A stretch of DNA of 64,000 bases from Metarhizium brunneum (lineage: Eukaryota; Ascomycota; Sordariomycetes; Hypocreales; Clavicipitaceae), in contig NC_089424.1 in assembly GCF_013426205.1 (NCBI RefSeq), positions 1,302,001 to 1,366,000 of the forward strand, in the 5' to 3' direction. Below, one piece after another: positions 1 through 13,561 of this stretch. The number at the start of each line of letters is the position of its first letter. The stretch's first letter is position 1. A model generated the notes under the pieces. It searched no databases, was not told where the DNA came from, and saw only the letters and a list, made by a program, of their open reading frames with translations. The translations under genes and the position numbers were made by a program.

Positions 1-705
1 CTGCCGGCGCAACCGCCGTCGCTCAACCAGACCAACTTTACGCATATCCACCTGGCATTCGAGGGCCTTCCCGTGGGGTCGGATGACATCTACGCGCTGG
101 CGACGTTGCAGACGCTCCTCGGCGGCGGGGGTTCGTTCTCGGCCGGCGGCCCAGGCAAGGGCATGTACTCGCGGCTGTACACCAACGTGCTCAACCAGTA
201 CGGCTGGGTGGAATCGTGCGTGTCCTTCAACCACTCATACACGGACTCGGGGCTGTTTGGCATCTCGGCGTCGTGCCTGCCGGGCCACACGTCGGCCATG
301 CTGGACGTCATGTGCCAGGAGCTGCGGGCGCTCACGCTCGACACGGGCTTCTCGCGCCTGCAGGAGGGCGAGGTGTCGCGGGCCAAGAACCAGCTGCGGT
401 CGAGCCTGCTAATGAACCTGGAGTCGCGCATGGTCGAGCTGGAGGACCTCGGCCGCTCCGTCCAGGTCCACGGCCACAAGATCCCCGTCCGGGACATGTG
501 CGCGCGCATCGAGGCCCTCACCGTCCGCGACCTGCGGAGGGTCGCGAGCATGGTTGTCCACGGCACGCTTGGGAACCCCGGCCGCGGGAGCGGCGCGCCC
601 ACCGTCGTCGTCCAGGAGGCGCAGGCGTATGGCCTGACGAGCCACTCCATGACCTGGGACCAGATCCAGGACCGTATTGACGCCTGGAAGTTGGGCAGGA
701 GATGA
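1..705 (+). CDS. MAS2: Mitochondrial processing peptidase alpha subunit, C-terminal part (5' end outside window)
   Basis: Alpha-MPP is the non-catalytic, substrate-recognising subunit of the matrix peptidase that removes presequences from imported proteins. The frame is open from base 1, so the gene begins before the window; about 234 residues are present. The glycine-rich loop typical of the alpha rather than the beta subunit is visible ([20 protein letters not shown], from about residue 38 of the visible part). It is followed by the conserved helical C-terminal peptidase M16 half and a stop at 703-705. No Zn-binding HXXEH is seen, as expected for this half of alpha-MPP. No intron is needed in this part. 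Assignment is firm; only the N-terminal half is missing. Confidence 0.93.
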   Translation: MPAQPPSLNQTNFTHIHLAFEGLPVGSDDIYALATLQTLLGGGGSFSAGGPGKGMYSRLYTNVLNQYGWVESCVSFNHSYTDSGLFGISASCLPGHTSAMLDVMCQELRALTLDTGFSRLQEGEVSRAKNQLRSSLLMNLESRMVELEDLGRSVQVHGHKIPVRDMCARIEALTVRDLRRVASMVVHGTLGNPGRGSGAPTVVVQEAQAYGLTSHSMTWDQIQDRIDAWKLGRR

Positions 706-1831
706 TGACGTTTGCTGAGGTGTTTTTGTTTGTTTTTTGGGCGCCCGTGTATTATATGATTTGCTTGGAGCAGGGGCCTGCCGTGTACAGTATTCTAGAC
801 ACCGTGTTGATATATGATATGGCACTACATTGGTGTTGCGGAGTAATTTTTTTTTTTAATTTTTGGCAAAATCACACCTCGAGACTATGTTGTATGTGCT
901 AGACTCGCTGCCTGCTAGGTATCCTCGATGCTAAATGTGCAGGCAAGCTCTTGCACGGAATGTATTGAGGATCCGGTTCGTGCTCACGACCTCTCACTTT
1001 GCGGTAAACCCTGCGTGCTGGCGATATACAGAGACAGCCGTGTGCTCATGTTCATGCAACGCCCGACGTTGCATGTGGTGCACGTGGCAGCGTAGCCATA
1101 CACTCACAAGTGACAAGAGTATGCCATCCCTAACTAACATCGCGCACGCGCACCGGCGACATATATGTACCTACGTTCCTTTCTGCGGTGGGACTCATGC
1201 ACTACTTCCACCTTGGGATATACGACGGGCGTGGACCTACTGGCTGACGCGTATTTGCTTGATTCCCGAGGCGAAGCGGTTGTCCGGACGAGGATGCGAG
1301 GCGTACCCGTGCGTCGTAGGATCATAGGATATTCAGAAGGATAAATGCATGGGAAGTAGCTATTGCAGTGCCCAAAGCCGCCTTCAAGGGTATACGGTGC
1401 TGTTAATTCACTAGGCTGGAGAGGTGAGAAGCAAGAGGCATCGGTCTGGGAACCCTGATGTTGTGAAACCGACGAGTTTGGGTACAAATAGCGAGCAGGC
1501 GGGATATAACGACTAAGCTATAAAGACGAAATGAAGGGCAAAGAATATCGTGCCTTATTACGCATGTTGCTAGAGCACACGGCACGTAATTTAATAAAAG
1601 GAACAGACCGCGTTGGAAGCGGCCAGATAGGTAGTCAAGTCGTGTATTGATCTATTCTGTATACAACATCTATGCCGACGCTGCTGGAGCTCTTTGGCCA
1701 TCCTGTAATCTGTTCATCTAAATAAAAATCATGCAAGATCCGCTATGTGGTATATGTATATAAAACGTTCAAACTCCTCGCCATGATACGCAGATGTCTC
1801 ACAAAGAAAATAACAAACAAAATAAAAAAGA
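706..1831. other. Intergenic, convergent 3' ends
   Basis: Space between the stop of alpha-MPP and the stop of the minus-strand hydrolase-like gene. Short frames here have no recognisable domain or coding character. I see 3'-UTR-like T-rich and AT-rich sequence and nothing else. Confidence 0.6.
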
Positions 1832-4730
1832 CTAAAGCTTCGATCGCACCGCTTCCAAACGGTATTTTACATCTTTCAGCGCCTTATTTGACGGTTTCCA
1901 ATCATCAAATTGCTGCAATAGGTCCTCCGTCTCGCTGCTCAGTTCCGTCTTTACGAAACTTTCTTCTAGCATGCCGCGCATGATCCACGGCAACACGTAC
2001 GGATTGGCAGATGCTAGACCTCCGCGGGGGCCAACCTCACATGTGACGGGGGATGGGGTGGACGTTGTTTCCAGAGCGTGGCATATGGCGAGGTCGTATA
2101 CCGCTGGGTCGTAGTATAATCGGGAGTGACCTTCACCTGAGTACAAGGACCCAGCCAGCGCCACAGACAGTTCACGAACGAGACCGTGATCGGTGACTCC
2201 CAAGTTTCGTAATTTCAGGGCGAACCCAACTAGGTGTGCGATAAAGTCTGGTGCGTGGATTCGGCCATCGATGAAGACGGCACGGTATATGTACGGGTGG
2301 CTGGCAGGAGAATAAACGGCCGACTAGAAGATGAGTTAGCATACATTATCTCCCCGTCCGAAAAAGTCAAAAAGGATTTCTCACCTCCATAGGCACTAAT
2401 TGGTCGTCGATACTGCCGATGAACGTCACCCTTGCCCCGTGGTCCAACACTCGCTTCAAAGAGGCCTCGAATCGTTGCGAATTAGTGCTCTGAGGATTAC
2501 CAAACTCCCACAGCTCGGCCGCCGACCCCATGAGAATGCTAGACTTGTAATCTGGAAACGGACCCAAAGCCACCCCTGCCATTGCACAAACTCCTATCTT
2601 GGCATTGGTGATGATGCCCATGTCAATGAGCTTCTCTAACAGCATGATGCTTACAGGAACGCCCTGAGAATGACATGCTAGGATGATGAAATCAGCCCTG
2701 CGAATGTGATCAATCCAATTGAGCATAAGTTTCCACAGGTTGTCCACCCGATCGCTGATTCTACCCTCGCCCTCAAGGGCGACTTTTTCAATTTCACAGT
2801 CAGGAGAGCCGTGAGCATCCGTCCATCGACGAATGGCTTCTGCGCAGAGGTTGGCGAATCTTAGCGATGTCCCCGTAGGTTGGCCAATCATGGGTCGGAG
2901 ATAGGTTGCCGGGAATAGACCATGTATGCCGATGGCGATAGCCTTTCGGATCTTGGGTGGATCTTTGACCCGGAAGACGTGGTTAGCAGGTGGCTGAGAG
3001 GTTCGAAGCAAAAGCTGTGTAATTTGCTGTAATATTGAAGGGTTCTCCTTCATCTGATAGGTGCTGGTGAATGAGGGAAGCAGCAAATTAGGAGGCTGCT
3101 TTGCCACTGATTCGGCCTCAGCTGCCGATTTGCTCGACGATTCGGCTTTTGTAGACGGCGCTGGGGGCTTGGGCTCCTTTGGAGGGGGCGGGAGGCCCTG
3201 AGGTTCCTCGATAACTGGTGTAGCAGTCCGCGTTGCCGTCGATGCATCTGAATCTGTTGCGGCTTCAATAGAAGATGGCCGTACTCTCTTTGTCCTACGC
3301 CAAGTTGATTTCGCCTGTGGTTGCGCCTCCCTGGCCTGTGTCTCTTGTTTGGAGGCTTTGCTTTGCGGACTAGAGACATCCACTTCACTCATTTGTTTCG
3401 GGTGCGCTTCTGATCCCTCGCCAATAACAGCCATTTCGCCAGAGCCCGAGGAAGAAATCTTGCTACTGGATTTGCTCGGCGATGCCCGTGACCAAAATGC
3501 CCACGTTGACCCAGCTTTCGGTGAAGGTTCATTCTCTGGGGCAGCCGCCGGGGCTGGAGCGTCTTCCATGGCAATGTCTTGTTGCTCTTTAGGTTGAGCC
3601 CCCTCTACCTTGCCCTCCTTTTCGGGGTCTGTCTTGTCCATCTTGTTGTTGGTAGAAGACCAAAAGCCGAATCGCCAGGTGGATGATACCGTTGGTGCAC
3701 TTGGCGGAGGTTCCCTGGGGACCGAGTCCGGCGGGGCAGTCTGTTCGGGAGGAGTAAAGGGTCTATTCTCTGGCGTAGGATTATCCGTATTGTCAAGAGT
3801 GGTAGATGTTACTGTAACTGTTTGTTGTTCCGTGGTTGGAGTCTTGGTCCACCAAACTAGCCAACCTGATGGAGGGGGAGGGGCAGCAGACGCGGCTGGC
3901 GGAGCGGTCGGTGAATTTGAGGTCTCTGCTTGTGGTTTTATTACTTCGTCTTCCTTTGTGTCATTTCTATCTTTTGTGGCGTGAATGTCTTTTGGTGTGT
4001 GCGGAGGTTGCGGTATGCTGGTTTCCTCGTGCTGGGCGTTATCGTCGACGGTCGCCGTGTCAGTGGCAACAGCTGGCATTTGGTCCTCGAAAACTTTGGA
4101 CAGGAAAACGGATCGTGAATCGCCTCGAATGCTTGCAGTTTCGGCAGCACTCTTTTTTGACGAGTCGAATCGATCAAGGTTTGGGGCAGCTGCGGACCGG
4201 ACGGTTCCGCCCAATATATTTTCACGTGCAACCGAAGTCAAGGCGGTGGCTTTCCTTGGTGTTTTGGGCCATGGGCCGTACCAACTCTTTGCCTTGCGGA
4301 CCTGTGACAACATGGCGTGAGATTCCTTTTTTTGTACACTCTAAACGCAATTTGAATGTGACATGATGCGTACCTGCTTCTGGGCTAGGGGGTGAGTCGG
4401 AGGCGCACCGTGAGGATGCGTGGATTGAGATGGCGGCATTGGGGGGATTGACGGTGGTAGAGATGGAAGCAGTTGAGGACCAACGAGGACATTGAGCCGT
4501 GTACTTGCAGCCTCAGCTTCCGAGGCAGCGGGTTGACGGGGTCGACGGGGATGATCTGGGTGATCTGGTTGGGGTGCTGGTTGGGGTGCTTTGGCAGCCG
4601 GCGATGGCGCATGCATGGACAGGGACTGTGAAAGTGACGTCGCTGTTTCCCGGCTCAGCGCAGTTGTGGGCAAACTAATGCTGCTGGCCTCGGCCGGGTT
4701 AGGACGCTGTCGCTTTCGAGGAATCATCAT
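1832..4730 (-). CDS. Large disordered protein with C-terminal alpha/beta-hydrolase (lipase-like) domain
   Basis: Three exons join in frame: 4730-4374, 4301-2385 and 2323-1832, with introns of 72 and 61 nt and canonical GT-AG ends, giving about 921 residues. The ATG at 4730 has no in-frame upstream ATG before a stop. Roughly the first 530 residues are low-complexity, rich in Pro, Ser, Thr and Lys. The C-terminal 390 residues look like a serine hydrolase: a HGLF segment, a CHSQG nucleophile elbow (Ser about 664), an acid candidate in GSIDDQ (about 751) and a His in DGRIHAPDF (about 781). Substrate and location are unknown; resemblance to uncharacterised fungal lipase-like proteins is an impression only. 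It is transcribed divergently from RRP5 across an 820 bp promoter region. Confidence 0.8.
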
Positions 4731-5550
4731 ATCATCAATGACGGCTTCGTTTTGCCGTGTCCATGAACCTATTTATGGATGACGGATGGAGAAGGCAACT
4801 TGTTGTTCTGCAAAGGTTGAGGTGGCACGAGAGACAACAGATAAACAGAAAATAAACTGGCGAGACACCAGCATGCACGAAGAGCCCTAGTTCGGAGTGT
4901 CTAGCCTCGCATTCCAACGCTGCTGAGCTAAATGGTGGCATCTGGATGCATGTGTATTTCTGGAGACACACGAAGGGCTGGTGCCTGGTGACCGCGTGGC
5001 CACAATCCACAATCCAGCCCGAGGGATGTGAATGGACATTGTTGATGATGGGCATTGTTGATGGCGTTGATCCAGGCTACTTAGATGTAGGCTACGGAGT
5101 ACGGAGCAGGCCCGGGGCTACACAGCGTCCATTGTCCTGGTGCAGCAACTCCAGATGTCTGGCGCCAGTCGCGATCCTCCAGGCCCTGCACGCGCCTTGG
5201 GGCTCGCCCACGACTCGCTGATGCCAGTGGCCTGGGCGTGCGATTTCTAGTACTAGTGCGCAGCTCTGTACTTAGGCTGAATAACTGAACTGTCCCCGCT
5301 GGTCACCGCAATACCACACGGATCTTGAACCCAACTGTTCAACCCTGGGCCACACGCGCCACCGCCACAAACCCGGACATCAGCCCCGCCCGGACTCACG
5401 CTAAACCCCTTCCTATTCTTATCGGCTTATCGCCATGCGGCAAGAAAAAAAATATCCAACAGGCCTAGCCATGCTAACTGAGGACTCACGAATCTCTATA
5501 CCGAGTTTGAGATTCAAGGCACGAATTCGCTTTCGCTGCATTGCGTCGCC
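4731..5550. promoter_or_regulatory. Divergent promoter region between hydrolase-like gene and RRP5
   Basis: An 820 bp gap between two start codons pointing away from each other, so it must hold both promoters. No clear TATA box is visible near either start. No other gene is seen. Confidence 0.5.
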
Positions 5551-8500
5551 ATGAGTAATCTCAAGCGAAAGGACGCCCCTGGAGGGCAGCCTCCCGCTAA
5601 ATCGGCTAAAAATACCAAACAAGGCCGACCTTCAAAGACAGATGCTCCCGAAATCGCAAAATCAAAGACAGCCAAAACCCAGCCAAAGAAGACGAGCGAC
5701 AACGACGCTCACCCCAAAGCACCTGTTGTGTCCCTCCTGAAAAATGAAGAACCAATATTTCCTAGAGGTGGCGGCAGCGTTCTTACGCCATTGGAACATA
5801 AACAGATTCAGCTGGAAGCCAAGGCCGACGCTCGTCGCGAAGAAGAATTCGACACTAGGGGCGGCAAAGCTCAAAAGATACCAAAGAAGAGAAAAGTTTC
5901 TCTGAAAGGCGGCAAGAGGAGCGCCGAAAATAAGGATTCCGAAGACTTTGTCAAGGTGGAGAGTCTCAATTTCAAGGTAATTGCTGAATTTCACCTGTCT
6001 TTCATTGTTCATTTACAATATCAAGCTCGCCCGCGATTCTAACGGCTGTAGAAACTTGTCAAAGGCTCTCTCGTGCTTGGTCAAATCACCCGAAGGAACA
6101 ACCTGGATCTCGAAGTGGCTCTTCCCAACAACCTTACCGGCCATGTATCAGTCGTCGCTGTTTCAGAGCAATTGACCAACCGGGTACAAGAGGCCGCGGC
6201 CGAGCAAGACGACGAAGAAGACGAATCATCCGACGAAACTGATGTTGACCTCAAATCCATGTTTGTTGTAGGCCAGTATCTGCGAGTGTATGTCGTGTCC
6301 ACCATGGACGAGTCAGCGATTGGCAATGGCAAGAACAAGCGAAGAATCGAGCTTTCTTTGCGACCCACGGAGACCAATTCAGGCCTAGGCAAAGATGATA
6401 TTGTCGCCAACAGCACCGTTATGGCATCCGTCGTCAGTGTCGAGGATCGTGGTTGCGTTATGGATGTCGGCATTCCCGACCTTCGAGCCTTCTTACCCCA
6501 TGGCGAAATTGACGCCACCATCGACCAAAGCCGACTACAAGAGGGATCTGTGTTTCTGTGCCAAGTAACCGGCAAGGTTTCAAATGGAAACGTTGCTCAA
6601 CTCTCTCTGCAGCAAAAGAAACTCGGTAGCCCCAAAGGCGTCCCGACAGAGGCCACCACCATAAACACCTTTCTTCCTGGCACCAACGTGGATGTCCTAA
6701 TTACCAACACCGACCGACGTGGCCTTGCCGGTAAAGTCATTGGACATTTGGACGTGACTGCGGATCTTGTTCATTCGGGAGCCGGACCCCTTGGTACTGA
6801 TCTGGAAGCTACCTACAAAGTCGGATCCAAGGTCAAGGCCAGAGTAATTTGCAACTTCCCTACAGCCAAGGAACCGAAGTTTGGCATCTCCTTGCTCCCT
6901 CACATCACTTCGCTTACAAGCAAGCACCCTGCCAAGGACAACAAAAACCTTCCTACAGAAGTTTTGCCAATCTCGTCGTTGGTAGAGAAGTGTACTGTTC
7001 GACGCGTTGAGAGCGAAATTGGTCTCTTTGTAGATACCGGAATCGCTGGCTTGGGCGGCTTCGTTCATATTTCTCGAGTCAAGGACGGCAAAGTCGATGC
7101 CCTGTACGAATCTAGCGGGCCCTATCAAGTTGGTTCAGTTCACAAGGGACGCGTTGTTGGTTATAGCGAACTAGACGGTCAGTTCCATTTGTCTTTTGAG
7201 AAGAGCATCCTCGATCAACAGTACATTCGTATGGAAGACGTTCCTATAGGCGCCGTCATCACTTGTGGGATTGAGAAGCTAGTCATCAAGGAAGAGGGTG
7301 TCAGGGGCTTGATCTTGAATATTGCTGATGGTATCACCGGTTACGTCGCCGAGCGCCACTTATCAGATATCAAGTTGCAGCACCCTGAGAAGAAGTTCCG
7401 CGAGGGTATGAAGGTGAAGGCCCGAGTGTTGTCAACCAATCCGTTCACGAAACAGATTCGGTTTACATTGAAGAAGACCTTGGTCAACTCCGACGCCCCA
7501 GTCATCAAATCCCATGAAGATGCTATTGTTGGCTTGCAAGTCCCTGGAACCATCATCAAGCTCCAGCCCAATGGGGCGCACATCCAATTCTACGGTCGCC
7601 TAAAGGGATTTTTGCCTGTCTCTGAAATGAGCGAAGCCTACATCCGCGATCCCAATGAGCACTTCCGTATCGGTCAAGTTGTCAGCGTGCACATACTCCA
7701 CGTTGACCCTGAACAGCGCCGACTGATTGTCTCCTGCAAGGATCCTGGAGCTTTTGGCTTGGACAAGCAAACAGCTCTGAAGAACCTGAGACTAGGAGAG
7801 CTTGTTGCCGCCAAGGTGACTCAGAAGACCGAGGATCAAGTCTTCGTCGAGCTGGTAGACAGCCAACTCAAGGCCATCCTTCCTGTTGGTCACCTCACCG
7901 ACAAGTCCGCCTCCAAAAACCAGTTTGCTTTGAAGCGCATCTCGGCCGGACAGACCCTTTCTGACCTCATGGTACTCGACAAAAATGAGAAGCGAAGAGC
8001 TATTATCCTGACTCAGAAACCCAGTCTCATCAAAGCCTCCAAGGAGGGCAAATTGATTTCCAACTTCGAGGACGCCAAGCAAGGCGCTATTGTCCCGGCT
8101 TTTGTGAGAAATGTTACTCAGACAGCCGTCTTCGTTCAATTTGCTGGTAACCTTTACGCCCTCCTACCAAAGTCACGACTGCCTGCGGATGTGCAGTCCA
8201 AGCCGGACTTTGGTATGCACAAGTATGAGTCCATTGAGGTAAAGATTGTTTCTGTTATCAATGACTTGCGCCGCATCATGGTTGCTCATGCAACTGCGGC
8301 CCCAATTGAGGAGGTCACTGAGAAACAAAAGGATAAAGTGTCTGCTCCTGCGGATGGCCTCGAATTCGGAACCGTCGTGACGGCTGTTGTAACCTCCGTT
8401 AAGGAAACCCAACTCAACGTGCAGCTGACCGATACCCAAGTTCAAGGTCGGGTGGACGTATCTCAAGTCTTTGACAAGTGGGAGGATATTACAGATCCTA

Positions 8501-11056
8501 AGAAGCCACTTGACAAGTTCCACAGAAAACAACAGATCAAGGTAAAGGTCATTGGCGTTCACGATGCCAAGGATCACCGTTTCTTGCCTATCTCCCACAG
8601 ATCAGCTCACTCCGTTCTTGAGTTGTCCGCCAAGAACAGCGATGTCGAGGGTGAAAACCCAAATACACTCTCACTCGAATCACTGAAGGTTGGAGACTCG
8701 CACATCGCATACGTTAACAACGTTACGCCTCAATTCCTCTGGGTCAATCTCTCTCCTAGCGTTCGCGGTAGAGTTTCCGCTATGGAGGCCTCGGATGACC
8801 TCTCCCTCCTGAATGATTTGGAAGCAAACTTTCCTGTTGGCTCAGCGCTGAAGGTCAGAGTCAAATTTATTGACGCCGAAAAAAATCGTCTTGACCTTTC
8901 AGCCCGCTCTTCGACCGACTCACAAGGTGTCGACTGGACTTCTTTAAAACAAAACATGGTTTTACCAGGAAAGATTACGAAAGTTAATGAGCGCCAGCTT
9001 ATGGTGAAACTCAGCGACATTGTTTCTGGACCTGTCCACTTACCTGACATGGCAGACGACTATGACGATATTAATACCCTCAATTACAAGAAGAATCAGA
9101 TCATACGAGTGGCTATTGTGGAGGTGGATGCCAGCAATAAACGCTTGAGACTTTCTATGCGCCCCTCTCGAATCCTGAGTTCAACTCTGCCCGTAGCCGA
9201 TAAGGAAATTGCGAATCTGTCACAAGTTGCAGCTGGCGATGTGGTTCGTGGCTTTGTCAAAAATGTGTCTGATAAAGGCCTTTTTGTGGCGCTCGGTGGC
9301 CACGTTACAGCTCTGGTTAAGATTGCCAATCTCTCGGATAGGTTCTTGAAGGATTGGAAAGATCTCTTTCAGGTTGATCAGCTGGTCAAGGGTCGTGTTC
9401 TTTCCGTCGACAGCGCCCTAAAACAGGTCGAAATGAGCCTGAAGGCTTCTGCGGTCGACGAAGACTACACGCCGCTAGTTACTTATAACGATATCAAGAA
9501 AGGTTCTGTCGTTACTGGCAAGGTTCGAAAGGTTGAAGAGTTTGGAGCCTTCATTCTGGTTGACAAATCGAGCAATGTCAGTGGTCTCTGCCATCGGAGC
9601 CAGATGGCTGACGAAGCTGTCAAGGATGCCACCAAGCTGTACAAAGAAGGTGATGCTGTCAAGGCTTTGGTTTTGGAGGTTGACGCCGTAAAGCGACGAA
9701 TTAGCTTTGGCCTCAGACCTTCCTTGTTTGACGAGGATACCGATATGGAATCAAACGACTCAGATGCTGGAGGCGTTGCCCTTGAGGACGATGAGGAAAG
9801 CGATGATGAGGAAATGTCGGAGGAGCAGAAAGCTTTACTTGAGAAGCTTTTGAGCAACGATAGCGGGGATGATGACGACAACGACGATGAGGAAGAGGAA
9901 GAAAATGATGATGGCGAAGACGACGAAGATGAGGAAATGGAAGACGCGCCAATCACAAAGTCTGGTGGTCTTGGTCTTGGCAAGAAGTCTGCCTGGTCTG
10001 CTGACCCATTCGACGAGTCTGGTTCCGATTCAGACGACCAAGCACAAGAGAAGAAGGATAGCGACAAGAAGACGAAGAAGCGGAGAAAGGGAGAAATCGA
10101 AGTCGACCGCACAGCCGAACTCGACGCCCATGGCCCCCAAACCTCTAGCGACTATGAGCGACTACTGCTAGGCCAGCCGGATTCATCGAAGCTTTGGATT
10201 CAATATATGGAATTCCAGATGAAAGTTAGCGAACTAGCAAAGGCGAGAGAAGTGGCGGAACGTGCGATTAAGAGTATCAATATTCGCAAAGAGGAAGAGA
10301 AGCTGAAAGTTTGGGTTGCCTATCTCAAGTTGGAAGTTACGTATGGTACTAAACAGACGGTTGAAGACGTATTCAAGCGGGCTTGCCAGTACAATGACGA
10401 ACAGAAAGTCCACGAGGAATTGGCCAGCATCTACATCCAGTCCCAGAAGCTCAAGGTTTGTGCCGCCCCGTGGAAATTCATATTCTCAGTTCAGATACTA
10501 ACATGGGTAGCACGCCGATGATCTGTACGAGTCCATGTTGAAGAAGTTTGGCGCCAAGGCACCCAGCGTATGGACAAACTACGCCACCTTCCTCTCCGTT
10601 ACAAGGAACCAGCCGGACCGCGCCAGAGCTCTGCTACCGCGAGCAACTCAGCGGTTGCCCGCCCATCAGAGCCAAAACATCGTTGGCCAATTCGCTGCCC
10701 TTGAATTCCGCTCACCGAATGGTGAGCCAGAACGTGGCCGAACCATGTTTGAAGGCTTGCTAGCCACGTGGCCCAAGAGGGGAGATCTGTGGAGTTGGTT
10801 GTTGGATCTTGAAGAGGGGGTTGCTGGTGGTGATCCGACTGCTGTTCGTGACGTATATGAACGGCGTACACGTGTGAAGGGCCTCAAGCCCAACCAGGCG
10901 AAGAAGTGGTTCCACAGATGGGTCAAGTGGGAGGAGAAGTTGGATCCCAAGGGCAAGGAGAAGGTCATGGCCAAGGCCCAGGATTGGGCGGCGCTGTATA
11001 AGGCGAGGAAGGAAGCGGAAGCTGCAGAGAAGGAGGATGAGGACATGGAAGAATAA
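5551..11056 (+). CDS. RRP5: rRNA biogenesis protein RRP5
   Basis: RRP5 acts in the nucleolus in early pre-rRNA cleavages for both subunits. Exons 5551-5976, 6052-10455 and 10511-11056 join in phase 0 (introns 75 and 55 nt, the second with an ACTAAC branch site), giving about 1791 residues, the usual length for the family. The basic N terminus has the Lys-rich nuclear-signal character expected. It is followed by a long array of S1-type RNA-binding repeats, each with a G-x-V-x-x-V-x-x-G-like strand pattern, up to about residue 1230. Next comes a very acidic stretch (genomic 9730-9950, D/E runs), then Lys-rich sequence and a C-terminal HAT/TPR region (DSSKLWIQYMEFQM to the end). The ATG at 5551 follows a short 5' region without in-frame upstream ATG. 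Confidence 0.95.
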
Positions 11057-13561
11057 TTTTGTGGCGGGGGTTGAAAAGCGAATTGTGTCCATTTTGAGTA
11101 CATAGTGGTGCCGGATTGCGCCAGCTGTAACGTTTTCTGTTCAGGACTAGACTCCAACATGGGATTGACTGTGATGACCTGGTGAATTGGAAATTGAAGC
11201 AGAAATACAGCCACGGCATCTGAAGATGTGGCCTGCCCCAGAGATACAGGCATTAGATGTATGCGATACCTGGCACTATTCACTAACGCTGGCAGGACAA
11301 AGTGGTTTGGACCAAACAACTGGGATAAATGGAACGCCCAAATCGTGCATTCAGCACTTTACTTCTAATCAAATGCCCGGCGACATGACAAGCACCAAGC
11401 GTTTGACTCGACAGTTAGATGATTCTCGGCTTCCAATTCTAGACATTTCTGCACAGGAGGTTTGTCGTCGTCGTCGAGAACATCATGATTGTAGCGTAGT
11501 AGTCACTCGCCGGTGAATCACAATGGCTCAACTGACCTCGGCCCCACCGATCCCGAGCTTTCCCGAATAGGAAATTACACCAAACAGGCCTGTCCCGTAT
11601 TGTCAACTTTTGCTGATGTGGGGGACTTTAGAGCCAAGAGTTATACGCAGATTATGTAGTGATTCCAAATTTAGTACATTATAGAAAATTGACTTCCTTC
11701 TTTCTTGTTGCGTGAATAGTGTTCAGTAGCAGCTTGGTATCATTAACATTTTTACTGGCTTTGGCTATTCGTCGCCCTTTGTCTAGCGATAGCAACTTCC
11801 TTGTCATCCTTCATCTTTTACACAAGCCAACTTTGTTCATTTTGTGCCCATTATGACCAATTAATCATCTGCGCGTGTGCTCTTCAAAAAGATCAAGCCG
11901 AATACAAGCCCGATCAAAAGCAGGGCCGTTCCAGATCGGAAGTGTATGATGTGGATTTGGCCTGGGGCCGGTGCGATATGTGTATGGTGTAGTGCCGAAT
12001 ATGGACGGACTTGTGGTGATTAATGAGGCCCTAAGAGATGAGGAAATGGCTGGCCCGTGGACGCATAATGGCATGGATGCGGCTGTTTGAGGGTTCCGCA
12101 TTGCTACCGGATTGTAGCTGAGACGCGTGAAATGGCATAGGGTAAGGGTCCGGGACCTAAATGCTACATGGGAGGCAGGGGCTTCAACGACAAAGTATTG
12201 CAATGATAAGCTGATGGTTGACGCCTGTAGTGGCCGTGACAACGATCGTGTTAGAAACTAGTCAACGGCGACTGGCTATCTGCCGCGGTTTTGTCCCGTC
12301 GGTATCGGGCTTGGCATTATCCCTCAATCAAATACATATGAAGGGTCGCATTGGAGTCGCGGCACATCGCCTCTTCTCTAGTATCTCTACTGATAAGGGC
12401 GCATATCAGCACAAGTACAGATATGTATGTGTTTCACGGCAACAAGTGGGGGTCATGTCTGTACCGGCGGGTACAGATATCAGAATTGGGGCCGAAATAA
12501 GCGGTAAGACTGAATCGGTCACACATAGATTCGAAACACAGGTTGCTGTCAGCCATGGAGAGCATCACAACTATCCAGCGTTGCGGCATCCCCACCGACA
12601 TGACCACAGGACGGCTGGGGACATGCAGGTATTAGACACGGCGGTCCGGGGGTTTCAGGGAAGTTTAAAAATAGATTTCGCCGTGGTATTCATTTACTCT
12701 CGGCATACTTGAGCATGTCCTTCCGGATAGCCAGAGTCGTGGGCTTGGATTCTCGTCCAGGGTGACTCGATGGACGGCCGCCTTGTATGGACGGTAACTT
12801 CAAAATGTGTCTGGTACAAAGGGCAAAGGAACGGACATCAGCTCATCGTGCAGAAGCATGATATTCACTGGACAACAGCTTTGCAGTTGGTGTACTCGGC
12901 AATGTGCAAGCAGAGCTCTTTGAAAGTTGAATTGTGAAAACGACAAGTTCGGAATGTCGGCCCTCGAGGCTATAGTTACGTCAATACTCAAGTACCCAGG
13001 TACCCAGGTGCCCGTGGGCCATCGGCCAATGGGAGAGAGCACTTGGCATCATCTGTGCTTTTGCTATTCCCTATTTCTTACCGCTATGTGTTAATAATTA
13101 ATGAATCCACGGAGTAAACAAATACCTAGAGTGGGATATTTTCCAAGTTGATATACACCCGCAGACTCCAGACATTCTTCGGCCGGGCACATCTTGTCCG
13201 CATCCCCGCAGCACGCAACCGTGGTGGGACAAGGCGCCTTCACCTTTAGTGGCCAAGCAGCGGCCAGCATTCGATCACGTCACCAGGGCCATCGCTAGCG
13301 TCAGTCGCGGAAGTCGGCCCCTCGGCGCGCTCTGCTACCCCGTGGACCAATCACAGCTGGAGATGCCGCCTCGGTCGGTCGCTCCTACCGTCTCTTGTGC
13401 GCTGACGTGACTTTTTGCGTGTAAGATGCCTAGTGTTTCTCCCTCGGTCTCTCTCGCATCCGGCCAGACAAATGTCGGGGCATGGTCTTCAACCTTTGAT
13501 CATGTGTATTGTGTGAATCTATATTCTTGACACATTTTTCTTGGCTGCGGCGGTGCTGACG
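11057..13561. other. Long intergenic region, no gene recognised
   Basis: About 2.5 kb. Frames of 109 aa (11187-11516, plus) and 164 aa (12218-12712, plus) exist but show no domain, no biased composition and no plausible splicing partners. The distal kilobase is presumably the promoter of the tandem-zinc-cluster regulator. Confidence 0.5.
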